Positions 18,854 through 27,930 of a stretch of 64,000 bases of DNA are shown one piece after another. The stretch spans positions 2,854,130 to 2,918,129 of the forward strand of contig NZ_CP097810.1 in the NCBI RefSeq assembly GCF_000364165.2. Direction: 5' to 3'. The position numbers were made by a program, and so were the translations under genes. The notes below the pieces were generated by a model. The model worked only from the letters and a program-made list of their open reading frames with translations, was not told the origin of the DNA and made no database searches. The stretch comes from Clostridium sp. MD294 (GTDB lineage Bacteria; Bacillota; Clostridia; Lachnospirales; Anaerotignaceae). Every line of letters starts with the position of its first letter. Position 1 is the first letter of the stretch.

Positions 18854-19189
18854 TTATTTTATTAATAAAATGAATACACAAACAATTAAAATAATGATGA
18901 TTGCTGTAAAACAAAAAAGAAATATTTTCTGTTTTCTTCTAAAATTTTGATATTCTTTGGCATGATAAGCACGCCCTCTTGCAAAATGGGCATCTCTTGT
19001 TTTTGCCGCTGTCGTTTTTGATTTCGTTTTCTGTGACTGAACAAGTTTTACTTCTGCCTTTTTTGTTTTTGACATCTGAAATAATTTGCTTCTTCCATAA
19101 TAACGTTCAAAATACCACTGATAAGGACAATAGGTATATCGATTAACCTCTGAGGCAGATATTGTTGTTCTATCCCATTTTAATTTCAT
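18854..19189 (-). CDS. small membrane protein carrying the N-terminal Cas4-like motif
   Basis: A 111-residue protein. Its N-terminus (ISASEVNRYTYCPYQWYFER) matches the start of Cas4/AddB-type nucleases, which provide the first iron-sulphur cysteine. A later ARGRAYH resembles the conserved histidine region. A long lysine-rich linker separates the two, and a single membrane segment ends the protein (about 88-110). It lies seven bases upstream of the gene with the rest of the nuclease core, suggesting that two tail-anchored halves assemble. The pairing is inferred. Confidence 0.6.
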   Translation of the reverse strand: MKLKWDRTTISASEVNRYTYCPYQWYFERYYGRSKLFQMSKTKKAEVKLVQSQKTKSKTTAAKTRDAHFARGRAYHAKEYQNFRRKQKIFLFCFTAIIIILIVCVFILLIK

Positions 19190-19207
19190 TGCGATATTCC
19201 TTCCTTG

Positions 19208-20149
19208 TTAATATTCGGATTTTCTGATATTTCTTTGAAGCATTTTGTGATAACCTGCCCAATTTCCTTGATTACTGTTATTGTCTATCATTTCCTCAAA
19301 TACTTTCGTTTTAGCATCTAAATTATCTGCACAATGCAGTATAAAAGCCTCTATTGTTTTAGGCAATTTAGGAGAACCATATTCATATTCTCCATGATGA
19401 GAAATCATACAATGTTTTAACAAACTTTCTAATGTTTTAGGAAAACCTTCTATATCAGAAGCAGTATCTTTTATTAGTTCAGAACCTATCATCAAATGTC
19501 CTAATAGTTGTCCATCATCTGTATAGTCATTTTCTGGAAATTCTGAAAGTTCTATCAGTTTTCCTACATCATGTAGCATAGCCGAAGCAATTAAAATATC
19601 TCTATTCACATATTTATAACGTGGTGCTGCAAAGTCACATATTTCTGTTACAGAAAGTGTATGCTCTAACAAACCGCCCATATAGCTATGATGTACGCTT
19701 TTGGCAGCAGAATGTGTTTTAAACTGTTTGCTCACAATAGGGTGTTTATAAAAAATAGCTTCTAACAATTTTTTAATATAAGGATTTTCTATCGTTTTAA
19801 TATAAGACATCAATTTTTGATACATTTCTTCAATATTTTTTTCTGTACAAGGAATATAATCTGCTGGGTCATATTCCCCCTCCATACTACGTCGTATTCT
19901 TTTTACATTTAATTGAATATCATTTTGATAAGTCACTACTGTTGCATCTATTTTAATATATTCATTTTCTTCAAATGTTTTAATGTCATTTGTCATATCC
20001 CAAACTTTTGCATCTACCATTCCTGTTTTATCTTGCAATTTTAAAGATAAATAGGTTTTTCCTGCTCTGGATTTTAAAGATTGTCTACTTTTGCAAAGGT
20101 AATGCCCTATAACAGACTCTCCTTCTTTTAATTCATTTATATATCTCAT
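19208..20149 (-). CDS. yhaM: 3'-5' exoribonuclease YhaM (OB fold plus HD domain)
   Basis: A 313-residue cytoplasmic enzyme that trims RNA (and single-stranded DNA) from the 3' end. The N-terminal OB fold covers about residues 10-90. The HD domain has HHSYMGGLLEHTLSV, then MLHDVGKL with the metal-binding His-Asp pair, and later MISHHGEY. First gene of a unit with the two Cas4-like genes and rlmD, all acting on nucleic acid. Confidence 0.93.
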   Translation of the reverse strand: MRYINELKEGESVIGHYLCKSRQSLKSRAGKTYLSLKLQDKTGMVDAKVWDMTNDIKTFEENEYIKIDATVVTYQNDIQLNVKRIRRSMEGEYDPADYIPCTEKNIEEMYQKLMSYIKTIENPYIKKLLEAIFYKHPIVSKQFKTHSAAKSVHHSYMGGLLEHTLSVTEICDFAAPRYKYVNRDILIASAMLHDVGKLIELSEFPENDYTDDGQLLGHLMIGSELIKDTASDIEGFPKTLESLLKHCMISHHGEYEYGSPKLPKTIEAFILHCADNLDAKTKVFEEMIDNNSNQGNWAGYHKMLQRNIRKSEY

Positions 20150-20357
20150 TATTTTGTTTTCCTCCTAAAATATATACTATACTATTATTTATATCATTAT
20201 TACAACTATTTCTAAAAAAACATACATTCTTTCTTATTATACTCTATTTTATGACACATTGCAAAAATAAAATACGCCTTTTTAGTAGTATATTCCAAAA
20301 ATATTAAAAATATTTAATATTTTCCAAAATATTGAAATTTATATTTTTACAAAACAA

Positions 20358-20617
20358 AAAACCGCCAATATATGACGGTTTCAGTCTGTCAAAAAACCTT
20401 ATTCTGCCGTAAAAAGCAAGGGGTATGGGGAGTGCAACTCCCCATTTTAATCCGCAAGGCGAGCTTTGCCCGCCTGAGGAAAACAGCGAGTTTCAAGGCT
20501 TTTAAGCCTATGGAACAAGCTGTTTATACTTCTATTATTTAAACAAGTCGAAAACCTGTTTTCGACTTAGCGTGTCGACTTTATCGACACGCTAAAACCG
20601 CCAATATATGACGGTTT
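20358..20617. repeat. hairpin-rich intergenic element flanked by 24-bp direct repeats
   Basis: Identical 24-base sequences, each a small hairpin, lie at 20358-20381 and 20594-20617. Between them are five stem-loops in about 210 bases: 20425-20445 (9 bp), 20458-20474, the AGGCT/AGCCT hairpin near 20496-20509, 20545-20568 (10 bp) and 20569-20593 (10 bp). The insert is clearly richer in GC than its surroundings and has no coding frame. It looks like a mobile or dispersed palindromic element that duplicated or entered the dnaB terminator. Confidence 0.7.
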
Positions 20618-20619
20618 TT
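20594..20619 (-). terminator. terminator hairpin after dnaB
   Basis: The small ACCG/CGGT hairpin right after the dnaB stop has T-rich flanks on both strands. It is one of the two 24-bp direct repeats bounding the hairpin element. Confidence 0.5.
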
Positions 20620-20622
20620 TAT

Positions 20623-21972
20623 TTATCTTGTATAAGTAGAATTTGCAAATCTTGTATGTTGTCCTAGCCAAGTTAATTCTACTGTACCTGTAGGGCCATT
20701 TCTTTGTTTTGCAATAATTAATTCTGCTTGATTTTTTTTTTCAGTTTCAGGAAAATAATACTCATCTCTATACAAAAATGCTACAATATCAGCATCTTGT
20801 TCTATTGCACCAGACTCTCTTAAATCTGAAAGCATTGGTCTATGGTCAGCTCTTTGTTCACAAGCACGACTTAACTGGCTTAATGCTATTACAGGAGCGT
20901 CCATTTCTCTCGCAATCGCCTTCAAAGAACGAGAAATTTCTGAAATTTCTTGTTGTCTAGAGTCATTTCTGCCATTGCCGCTCATAAGCTGTAAATAGTC
21001 AATTACAATTAGTCCTAAGCCCTTTTCTAATTTCAACCTTCTACATTTAGAACGAATATCTATAGGAGAAATACCTGGTGTATCATCTATATAAATAGGT
21101 GCTTCAGAAAGAGGCCCCATAGCTTCAATTAATACTATCCAATCTTTTTCTTCTAATTCTCCTGTTCTCATTTTTTGAGCATCTAGCATTGCCTCAGAAC
21201 AAAGCATTCTATTTACTAACTGTTCTTTTGACATTTCCAATGAAAAAATAGCAGTAGGTACATTTCCCCTAATTGCTACATTTTGAACAATATTCAGTGC
21301 AAATGCTGTTTTACCCATAGAAGGCCTTGCTGCAAGCAATATTAAATCCGATTTTTGTAGTCCTGCTGTTTTGGCATCAAAATCTGTAAAACCTGTTGCA
21401 ATGCCTGTTACTTTTCCTTTATTGCGATATACTTCTTCTATTTTTTCAAAAGCATTTACTGTAATATCTCTAATGCTTACAAATTCCTCTGTACGGCGGT
21501 TTTGTATAATATCGAATATTCCTTTTTCCGCCTTTTCCATAATAAAACTAACATTTTCTTTTGCTTCATAGCTAATTTGAGAAACTTCTCCTGCTGTTTT
21601 AATCAGTCGACGTAAAAGTGCTTTTTCTTCTACAATATGAGCATAATGCTTTACATTAACAGAATTACCTACTGCCGTAGAAATAGATACAATAAAGGGT
21701 AATCCTCCAATTTGTTCAAATACTTGTTTTTCTTCTAATTTATTTTTTATAGTTACTACATCTACAGGAATACCTGATGAAAACAATGCTTCTGCTGCTT
21801 CAAACACCATTTTATTATCTGGGCGATAAAAGTCATCTGCTCTCAATATTTCCAATGCTGCCGCTACCGCCTCTCTATCCAAAAACATACAGCTTAATAC
21901 TGCCTGTTCTGCGGTATCATCATGAGGTGGCACATTTTGAAAATTTACAGCAGTTTGTTGCTTTTCCTCCAC
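20623..21972 (-). CDS. dnaB: replicative DNA helicase
   Basis: A 449-residue hexameric helicase that unwinds DNA ahead of the replisome. It has the N-terminal DnaB domain (about 12-115) and a RecA-like C-terminal domain with Walker A ARPSMGKTAF, Walker B LIVIDYLQLM and the arginine-finger region KQRNGPTG. The GTG start is preceded by AAGGAGG. It follows rplI and gdpP in the order commonly seen in Firmicutes. Confidence 0.97.
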   Translation of the reverse strand: MEEKQQTAVNFQNVPPHDDTAEQAVLSCMFLDREAVAAALEILRADDFYRPDNKMVFEAAEALFSSGIPVDVVTIKNKLEEKQVFEQIGGLPFIVSISTAVGNSVNVKHYAHIVEEKALLRRLIKTAGEVSQISYEAKENVSFIMEKAEKGIFDIIQNRRTEEFVSIRDITVNAFEKIEEVYRNKGKVTGIATGFTDFDAKTAGLQKSDLILLAARPSMGKTAFALNIVQNVAIRGNVPTAIFSLEMSKEQLVNRMLCSEAMLDAQKMRTGELEEKDWIVLIEAMGPLSEAPIYIDDTPGISPIDIRSKCRRLKLEKGLGLIVIDYLQLMSGNGRNDSRQQEISEISRSLKAIAREMDAPVIALSQLSRACEQRADHRPMLSDLRESGAIEQDADIVAFLYRDEYYFPETEKKNQAELIIAKQRNGPTGTVELTWLGQHTRFANSTYTR

Positions 21973-21988
21973 CTCTATTCCTCCTTTA

Positions 21989-22435
21989 TTATGCTTCTAC
22001 AATTTTAATTGTAATCTCTGCTGATACTTTTGGATGCAATTTAATCACAGCAGTTCTTTCTCCTACCATTTTAATAGGATCACCTATAGATACTTTCTTT
22101 TTATCAATTTGCATACCTGTTTGTTTTACAATTTCTTCTGCAACTTCTTTATTTGTAACAGAACCAAACAATTTACCATTTTCTCCTGTTTTTACTTTTA
22201 CAGTAACTGTTTTATTTTCTAATTCTTTTGCCATATTTTGTGCTTGTTCCAATTCTTCTTTTTTTCTTTTTGCTTCTGATTTTTGTTTTAATTCAAAATC
22301 ATTCAAATTTGATTTTGTTGCTTCAACAGCAAGTTTTTTAGGAAACAAAAAGTTTTTTGCATAGCCATCGCTTGCATTTACTAATTCTCCTTTTTTACCA
22401 ACACTTTTTACATCTTCTAACAATATTACTTTCAT
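21989..22435 (-). CDS. rplI: 50S ribosomal protein L9
   Basis: A 148-residue large-subunit protein that binds 23S rRNA. The N-terminal signature [17 protein letters not shown], then [13 protein letters not shown], and the C-terminal domain after a long charged helix are all present. It sits between gdpP and dnaB with short gaps, so it is very likely in the same operon. Confidence 0.98.
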   Translation of the reverse strand: MKVILLEDVKSVGKKGELVNASDGYAKNFLFPKKLAVEATKSNLNDFELKQKSEAKRKKEELEQAQNMAKELENKTVTVKVKTGENGKLFGSVTNKEVAEEIVKQTGMQIDKKKVSIGDPIKMVGERTAVIKLHPKVSAEITIKIVEA

Positions 22436-22437
22436 AA

Positions 22438-24414
22438 TTAAGTATCCTCCTTTAAATAACTTTCAATAGCTTCTTTTAATTTCTGTTCTGCTTGCTCTAT
22501 AGTACAATGAGAAAGCTGTGCTCCTGATATTGTCATATGGCCACCACCGCCTAGTTTTTCCATAATCATTTGTACATTGATTTCTCCAAAACTTCTAGCA
22601 CTGATATACACCACTTCTTCTAAAAAGCAACATACAAATGATGCTTTTACTCCAACAATATTCAACAAATCGTCTGCTGCCATAGCTGCCGTCAATACAG
22701 AATTTTCTACATTAGAAGGGCAGACAGAAAAAGCCATATCTTTATAAATCATTTTTGCATCTTTTACAGCAGATGCTTTTGCTTGATAAGATGCCATATC
22801 ATTTTGAAAAAGCAATCTAACACGAGTACTATCCGCACCATGTCTTCTTAAAAATGCTGCTGCTTCAAATGTAATTGCACCTGTTTTCGCACAAAAATTT
22901 TTAGTATCTACTGTAATGCCCGCTAATAAAGCATCTGCCTGTAATGGCTTCAATTTTATTTTCTCTCCAAAGTATTGTATCATTTCTGTTATCAATTCAC
23001 AAGTAGAAGAGGCATATGGTTCATGATAAATTAATACTGCATTATCTATAAAATCTGTACTCTTTCTATGATGGTCAAACACTACAATTTTTTTAGAAAT
23101 GTCCAACAACTGAGGACAAATTGTCATAATTGGTCTATGTGTATCTACTACTACTACAAGTGATTGTTCATTTGCTTTTTCTATTGCTTGTTGTTGTGTA
23201 ATAAATACAGTTTTATATTCTTCTGTTTCTTCTAAACGCTCATATAGTCTTTTTATGCCTTCTGAAACCTCATCAAGTACTATATAACAAGGCTTTTCTA
23301 TTGTTTGTGCTATAGTATAAATGCCCATACAGGCCCCTATAGAGTCTAAATCTGCCTTTTTATGTCCCATTACAAATACATCATTTGTTTCACCTATCAT
23401 TTCCCAAAGTGCATCTGCTTTTACTCTTGCTCTAATACGAGCATTATGGCTGATTTCTCCGCTCTTTCCACCATAAAATAAATATTTTTCTCCTTCTTTT
23501 ATGAGTACTTGGTCGCCCCCTCTACCTAATGCCAATGCAACTGCTGCTTTTGCACTTTTCATTGCTATTTCTAAATTTTTGCCATCTACTCCTATCCCCA
23601 TACTAATCGTAACAGGAATATGTTCTCCTACTGTAATTTCTCTAATTTGGTTTAATAATTCAAATTTTTTTTCTTTTAATATTTCTAATTGTTTTTGTGA
23701 AAAAACAAAAATATATCTATCTTTTTCAAACTTTTTAATAATACCTTCTACACTAGATGCAAAACTATTCAGTTTTCTATCTATCAATGCTGTTAATATA
23801 GGCAATTTACTTTCATCAAGTGTTTCTATAACTTCCTCATAATTATCCAAAAAAAGAAGTGATACTACTGTTTTTTGTTCTTCTAATGTTGTTTCCAAAT
23901 TTTGATATTGTGTTGTTTCTACAAAACAAAGTAATGCTGTATTGATAGTATCATTTTCTGCTTGTTCATTTATTTCACAAAAACTAGTGTAAATATCAAA
24001 TGTTCTTCCCTTAAAACAAACAGATTGCTTTTGTTCTTTTATATCATAATAAGGAAACAATTTTCGAAATATTTTTTGATTTCCTTTTAAAGCTTTTCCT
24101 CCAAATATTTGTTCAAACATAGTATTATAAAAAAGTAATTTTTTTTGTGTATCTATTACAGCGTATGGTAAAGGAAGCTGACTCGGCAATTCTAAATTTA
24201 CATCATTTTTTTGTATAGCAATTTGTTCTACTTTTCTACTTTTTTTATTATACAAATATCCTGCTAATATCATTATAATACAATGTATTATTACAATAAA
24301 AAAAAGTATATCTATATCATATTTTATTTTTGCTGAATGCACAAACACAGCAATTAACAAGCATAGCAAAGAAAAAACAACTTGCCATTTTTTATAGTTA
24401 CTATTTTGTTTCAA
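22438..24414 (-). CDS. gdpP: cyclic-di-AMP phosphodiesterase GdpP
   Basis: A 658-residue membrane protein that degrades the second messenger cyclic di-AMP. Two N-terminal membrane segments are followed by a PAS-like domain, a degenerate GGDEF domain, and the DHH/DHHA1 catalytic part with [25 protein letters not shown] and [11 protein letters not shown]. The start is a TTG at 24412-24414 because GGGGGAG lies seven bases upstream; a longer frame would overlap the preceding gene. It stops two bases before rplI. Confidence 0.94.
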   Translation of the reverse strand: MKQNSNYKKWQVVFSLLCLLIAVFVHSAKIKYDIDILFFIVIIHCIIMILAGYLYNKKSRKVEQIAIQKNDVNLELPSQLPLPYAVIDTQKKLLFYNTMFEQIFGGKALKGNQKIFRKLFPYYDIKEQKQSVCFKGRTFDIYTSFCEINEQAENDTINTALLCFVETTQYQNLETTLEEQKTVVSLLFLDNYEEVIETLDESKLPILTALIDRKLNSFASSVEGIIKKFEKDRYIFVFSQKQLEILKEKKFELLNQIREITVGEHIPVTISMGIGVDGKNLEIAMKSAKAAVALALGRGGDQVLIKEGEKYLFYGGKSGEISHNARIRARVKADALWEMIGETNDVFVMGHKKADLDSIGACMGIYTIAQTIEKPCYIVLDEVSEGIKRLYERLEETEEYKTVFITQQQAIEKANEQSLVVVVDTHRPIMTICPQLLDISKKIVVFDHHRKSTDFIDNAVLIYHEPYASSTCELITEMIQYFGEKIKLKPLQADALLAGITVDTKNFCAKTGAITFEAAAFLRRHGADSTRVRLLFQNDMASYQAKASAVKDAKMIYKDMAFSVCPSNVENSVLTAAMAADDLLNIVGVKASFVCCFLEEVVYISARSFGEINVQMIMEKLGGGGHMTISGAQLSHCTIEQAEQKLKEAIESYLKEDT

Positions 24415-24440
24415 AATCAAACTCCCCCTATAGCAGAATA

Positions 24441-24740
24441 TTATTTTCTGTTGTCTAAATGGTGCAGTATTCCCAAAAGAGATGCCTTCCATTCTTCACT
24501 ATTTTCTTCTTTCAATAGTCCCACTTTTATTCTGCTAATTGCTTTTTGGTCCAATGTTTTAGAAGAAACCCCCAATTTATCGGATAGCAAATATAATATA
24601 ACTTCTATGTTTGCCAATATTTCTGCCCTTTCTGCCGTTGTAATATCATTGTTTTGCATAGACAAAAATAATTGTGAAACAAAGCTTAATAATTGACATT
24701 GTAAAGTATCTATCATTTTAATATTTTTTGCAATTTCCAT
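24441..24740 (-). CDS. small helical protein, MazG-like family
   Basis: A 99-residue all-helical protein upstream of gdpP. The layout and sequence (MIDTLQCQLLSFVSQLF, then a Glu-rich helix and VILYLLSDKLGV) resemble the short MazG-like family found beside gdpP in Clostridia. MazG enzymes hydrolyse nucleoside triphosphates, but the full set of metal-binding acids cannot be confirmed by eye, so activity is uncertain. Same strand and close spacing suggest an operon with gdpP, rplI and dnaB. Confidence 0.55.
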   Translation of the reverse strand: MEIAKNIKMIDTLQCQLLSFVSQLFLSMQNNDITTAERAEILANIEVILYLLSDKLGVSSKTLDQKAISRIKVGLLKEENSEEWKASLLGILHHLDNRK

Positions 24741-24757
24741 TTTTTAAACCCTCCTCT

Positions 24758-25585
24758 CTATTTTAACACCATATAAGAGCCTAAAAATTTGAAATATGTT
24801 GTTTTTCTTGCAATCATTTTTAATGCTGCATCTAAATCTTCCTGCACTTCTGTTTCTAAATCTACAAAAAAAATATAAGTACCTAGCTGATGTTTCATAG
24901 GACGAGACTCTATTTTTGTCATGTTAATATCCCATATAGATATAATATCTAATATACGATATAAATCACCTGGTTTATGTCCTGTTGTAAACACAATAGA
25001 GGTTTTTTTACCTTTTGCTTGTTGTTTTGGCTTTTGCTTGGACACTACAACAAATCTTGTTTTATTTTGGTCATCGTCTTGCACTCCTTCATAAAGTGCT
25101 TTTAATTGATATACTTTTGCTGACTGCTTTGGAGAAAGGCTTGCAATACACTCTTTACTTTCTGCTACCATTTTAGCAGCTTCTGCTGTAGAGTTTGTTG
25201 CCTGTAATAAAACATCTGGAAAATATTTTCTCAAAAAACCAGTACACTGGCTCAACGCTTGAGGATGAGAAAGTATTTTTGTAATTTTTTCTCCATTATA
25301 TTCTTTTTTTACTAAAAAATCTTCCCAAACAGGTATGATTATTTCTCCTTTTATATAAAGTTCTGGTGTAAATATCAATAAATCTATTGTGCTAGTAACA
25401 GTACCTTCAATAGAATTTTCTAAAGGTACAACACATTCTTCAATTTCGTTTTTGATAACGCCTTCTAATGCAGCATAAATATTATTATATTGTAACAGTG
25501 TAGTTTTATCTGTTACTGTCTTTTGATATAAAAGCACTGCTTGCTGACTGAATGTACCATCTGGTCCTAAATAGCCTATTTTCAT
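24758..25585 (-). CDS. pheA: prephenate dehydratase
   Basis: A 275-residue enzyme that converts prephenate to phenylpyruvate in phenylalanine synthesis. The catalytic part begins with KIGYLGPDGTFSQQA and has the TRFVVVS motif. The C-terminal ACT domain (about 195-275) contains ESRPMKHQLGTYIFFVD, the phenylalanine-binding region that gives feedback inhibition. No chorismate mutase domain is fused. Confidence 0.96.
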   Translation of the reverse strand: MKIGYLGPDGTFSQQAVLLYQKTVTDKTTLLQYNNIYAALEGVIKNEIEECVVPLENSIEGTVTSTIDLLIFTPELYIKGEIIIPVWEDFLVKKEYNGEKITKILSHPQALSQCTGFLRKYFPDVLLQATNSTAEAAKMVAESKECIASLSPKQSAKVYQLKALYEGVQDDDQNKTRFVVVSKQKPKQQAKGKKTSIVFTTGHKPGDLYRILDIISIWDINMTKIESRPMKHQLGTYIFFVDLETEVQEDLDAALKMIARKTTYFKFLGSYMVLK

Positions 25586-25710
25586 GTTGTTTCACCTCAC
25601 TTTTGTGTTATGTTTGCATTATATTGTATTTTACCATATTCCGTATGTTATCTCAAGTATGAAAAGAAAGCCTTCTTTACAGTATAATTATAGTAATATT
25701 ATAAAACAAA

Positions 25711-25739
25711 TTGAACAATATCAGCGACTATGTTATAAT
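25711..25739 (+). promoter_or_regulatory. promoter of the 106-aa orphan gene
   Basis: TTGAAC, 17-bp spacer and perfect TATAAT, ending 50 bases before the start codon at 25789. Confidence 0.7.
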
Positions 25740-25788
25740 TATTTTTATCAATATAATAAATAAAAAGAATTTTAAGGAAGTATATAAT

Positions 25789-26109
25789 ATGATTACCTAT
25801 GATGTATTTAAAGAATTATTTTATATGTTTAGTGATGAACCAGAATTTGAAGTATATTTCAAAAACAATAGTATTATGTATAGGATTACAAAATATAAAG
25901 ACTATGTTACATTTCAAAAAAGTGGTAGTGGAGAAATGAGATATAAAAATTTAGATGAACTATACCATTCAGAATTAATAGATGGTATATGCCTTAAAAC
26001 AGACTGGGAAAATATAGAAGACATTATTTTATGGCCAATGTTTGATTTTTCATGTCCTTCAGATATTGAAAAAATTAGAAAAATATATGAAATGTATGGG
26101 AGTGTCTAA
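25789..26109 (+). CDS. hypothetical protein (106 aa)
   Basis: A small acidic cytoplasmic protein without signal peptide or membrane segment. I do not recognise the family. The ATG at 25789 follows AAGGAAG at good spacing, and a strong promoter lies just upstream, so the gene looks real. It is convergent with another orphan gene at 26225-26971. Short acidic proteins in such settings are often immunity or antitoxin proteins, but nothing in the sequence proves this. Confidence 0.6.
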   Translation: MITYDVFKELFYMFSDEPEFEVYFKNNSIMYRITKYKDYVTFQKSGSGEMRYKNLDELYHSELIDGICLKTDWENIEDIILWPMFDFSCPSDIEKIRKIYEMYGSV

Positions 26110-26224
26110 AATATCTAGTGACAACCGAAGTGAAGCTAAAAACATAGAGAAACTTTTTATAAGTGAAAAACTCTCCTTATTTAACGTTTATCTACTCCCA
26201 TATGTTTTATTAATTTGTATATTA

Positions 26225-26971
26225 TTATAGATGATAAAAATTAAAATTATCTCTAAATAGTACTGTTATATTTTTTATCATCTGCATTTTAATGCTTTTT
26301 GATAAATAGCAATCATTTAATGCTTTTTGAATGTCTACTAGCCATTTTTGCACTATAGTGTGTACTGGAATAATATCAAAATATTCTATAGTTTCTATTG
26401 CACCAGTCTTTTTACACATTTTTCTATATGCAGAATATGCCTTATTTACATCTACTAAATATTGTTTTATTGAATTTATTTCATTATCACACAACATTTT
26501 AAACTGAGCCTGAACATAGCAATTCATAACTGTCATATATTTATCAGAATTTATTTTTTTATGGCATTTCTCAAAATAATCCATTACATAGTTATCAATG
26601 TCTTTTTTTATTAATTCAAATAAATCATTTAATTGTTCTGCTTTACTTTCAATATTATGCCAACCAGTAGCAGTATTATAAGTATTTTTTGCTGTTATAA
26701 GTGTTGCTATGTCTGTATCATAGCCTACAGTAAAATGAGGTATTGCTCTATAATTTTTGTTATAACAACTTGAAACTTCTGTAATGATAACAGATAGTAT
26801 CCCATCAAAAAATTCTTTTTGAATAATAATATAATCATAAATTTCACATTCATTCTCACGACGAAAAGCATAAAAATTGCTGTGATTTCCTACAAACAAA
26901 AAATCTGCAAAGTATTTTGACATATAACTTATCAAATTCTTTTTTATGGGAATACATTTTTTATTTGACAT
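26225..26971 (-). CDS. hypothetical protein (248 aa)
   Basis: A 248-residue soluble protein with a mixed alpha/beta N-terminal half (up to about 120) and a helical C-terminal half. No catalytic motif is evident. AAAGGAG precedes the ATG, which supports a real gene. It has some likeness to small DUF4304-type proteins in the order of basic patch, FRRENE and IIIQKE, but I cannot confirm membership. An orphan between pheA and the DUF58/MoxR pair, convergent with the 106-residue protein. Confidence 0.55.
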   Translation of the reverse strand: MSNKKCIPIKKNLISYMSKYFADFLFVGNHSNFYAFRRENECEIYDYIIIQKEFFDGILSVIITEVSSCYNKNYRAIPHFTVGYDTDIATLITAKNTYNTATGWHNIESKAEQLNDLFELIKKDIDNYVMDYFEKCHKKINSDKYMTVMNCYVQAQFKMLCDNEINSIKQYLVDVNKAYSAYRKMCKKTGAIETIEYFDIIPVHTIVQKWLVDIQKALNDCYLSKSIKMQMIKNITVLFRDNFNFYHL

Positions 26972-27007
26972 ATTTTACTCCTTTTCTATGATATATCAGT
27001 AAAAATA

Positions 27008-27048
27008 ATATACTCTCACCTATATCATAAAAAAGGTGAGAGTTTTTA
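27008..27048 (-). terminator. Rho-independent terminator after the DUF58 gene
   Basis: Ten-base perfect stem (27012-27021 with 27034-27043) with T-rich sequence on both sides; probably works in both directions. Confidence 0.75.
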
Positions 27049-27063
27049 TATTCAAAAAATTTA

Positions 27064-27930
27064 CTATTTCAATATTGTATGAAGCACTTTGAGCAAAGGC
27101 ATATCATTCACTGCTTTTACAAAAACAATTCCTCTTTTTTTACAAAATTCTTTTATTTCCACTTCATAACTTTCTACTGCTTTTTGATAATCTTTCAACA
27201 TTTGCTCTGTCAATTCCAAATCTCTCGCCTCAGAAGTTTCTTTATCTACCAATCTTATACTACCCCTTTGTTCAGGAAAAATATCCTCTCTAGAAAGCAC
27301 CCATACAAGCACTACTTCCTGTTTTTGATATTGTAGCAGTTTTATAGCTTCTTTCCAATTATCTTCTGTCAAAAGGTCAGAAAATACAAATGAAACACCT
27401 CTGCCCAAATGCAGAGCTGCACATTCTTTTATTGTTTTGGTAAAAGAAGTTTGTCCATTTTGTTGTATTTGATTTAAAAACTGAATTACTTCTGCAAAAC
27501 GATGGTAAGATTGTGTATTCAATTTTTTTTGTTGTAAACCATCTCCCCAACAATACAAATTGACTTTATCCATATTTTTTAGTGCAACATATGCTATAGA
27601 AGCCATTAAAGCCTTGCTGTACAATGCTTTTTTACTTTCTGACATAGAGTTACTACTGTCTAAAAATAAATTGATAGTAGCCTGTTTTTCCTCCAAAAAC
27701 ACTTTCATATATAGCTTTTCAAAACGTGCATAACTGTTCCAGTCAATTCTTCTCAAATCATCTCCCATAGCATACTCTCTATAATCCGAAAATTCAAGAG
27801 AATTACCTTGTGCTTTTGCTTTTCTAGCACCATTATAACCGTCTACACCTAATTTTTGTTTCATATTTAAACAAAGTGCTTCTAATTTTGTAAAATATTG
27901 CTTTGTAAAAACATCATTCAGATTTTCCAT
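27064..27930 (-). CDS. DUF58 (von Willebrand A-like) protein
   Basis: A 288-residue protein of the DUF58 family. The family signature SDYREYAMGDDLRRIDWNSY lies at about residues 50-70, followed by a vWA-like domain with a metal site of the DxSxS type (LFLDSSNSMSE). It partners with MoxR ATPases in a chaperone-like system whose client is unknown. The ATG at 27928-27930 is preferred over an upstream in-frame ATG because GAGGG precedes it; the gene overlaps the end of the MoxR gene. The transglutaminase-like third gene often found in such operons is absent. Confidence 0.85.
   Translation of the reverse strand: MENLNDVFTKQYFTKLEALCLNMKQKLGVDGYNGARKAKAQGNSLEFSDYREYAMGDDLRRIDWNSYARFEKLYMKVFLEEKQATINLFLDSSNSMSESKKALYSKALMASIAYVALKNMDKVNLYCWGDGLQQKKLNTQSYHRFAEVIQFLNQIQQNGQTSFTKTIKECAALHLGRGVSFVFSDLLTEDNWKEAIKLLQYQKQEVVLVWVLSREDIFPEQRGSIRLVDKETSEARDLELTEQMLKDYQKAVESYEVEIKEFCKKRGIVFVKAVNDMPLLKVLHTILK

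Noticed and set aside
18241-19189. CRISPR-Cas locus suggested by the Cas4-like proteins
   Set aside because: No repeats, cas1, cas2 or effector genes anywhere in the window; gene context is RNA metabolism.
26042-26230. Small plus-strand gene after the 106-residue protein
   Set aside because: Overlaps the real gene in another frame and has no ribosome binding site.
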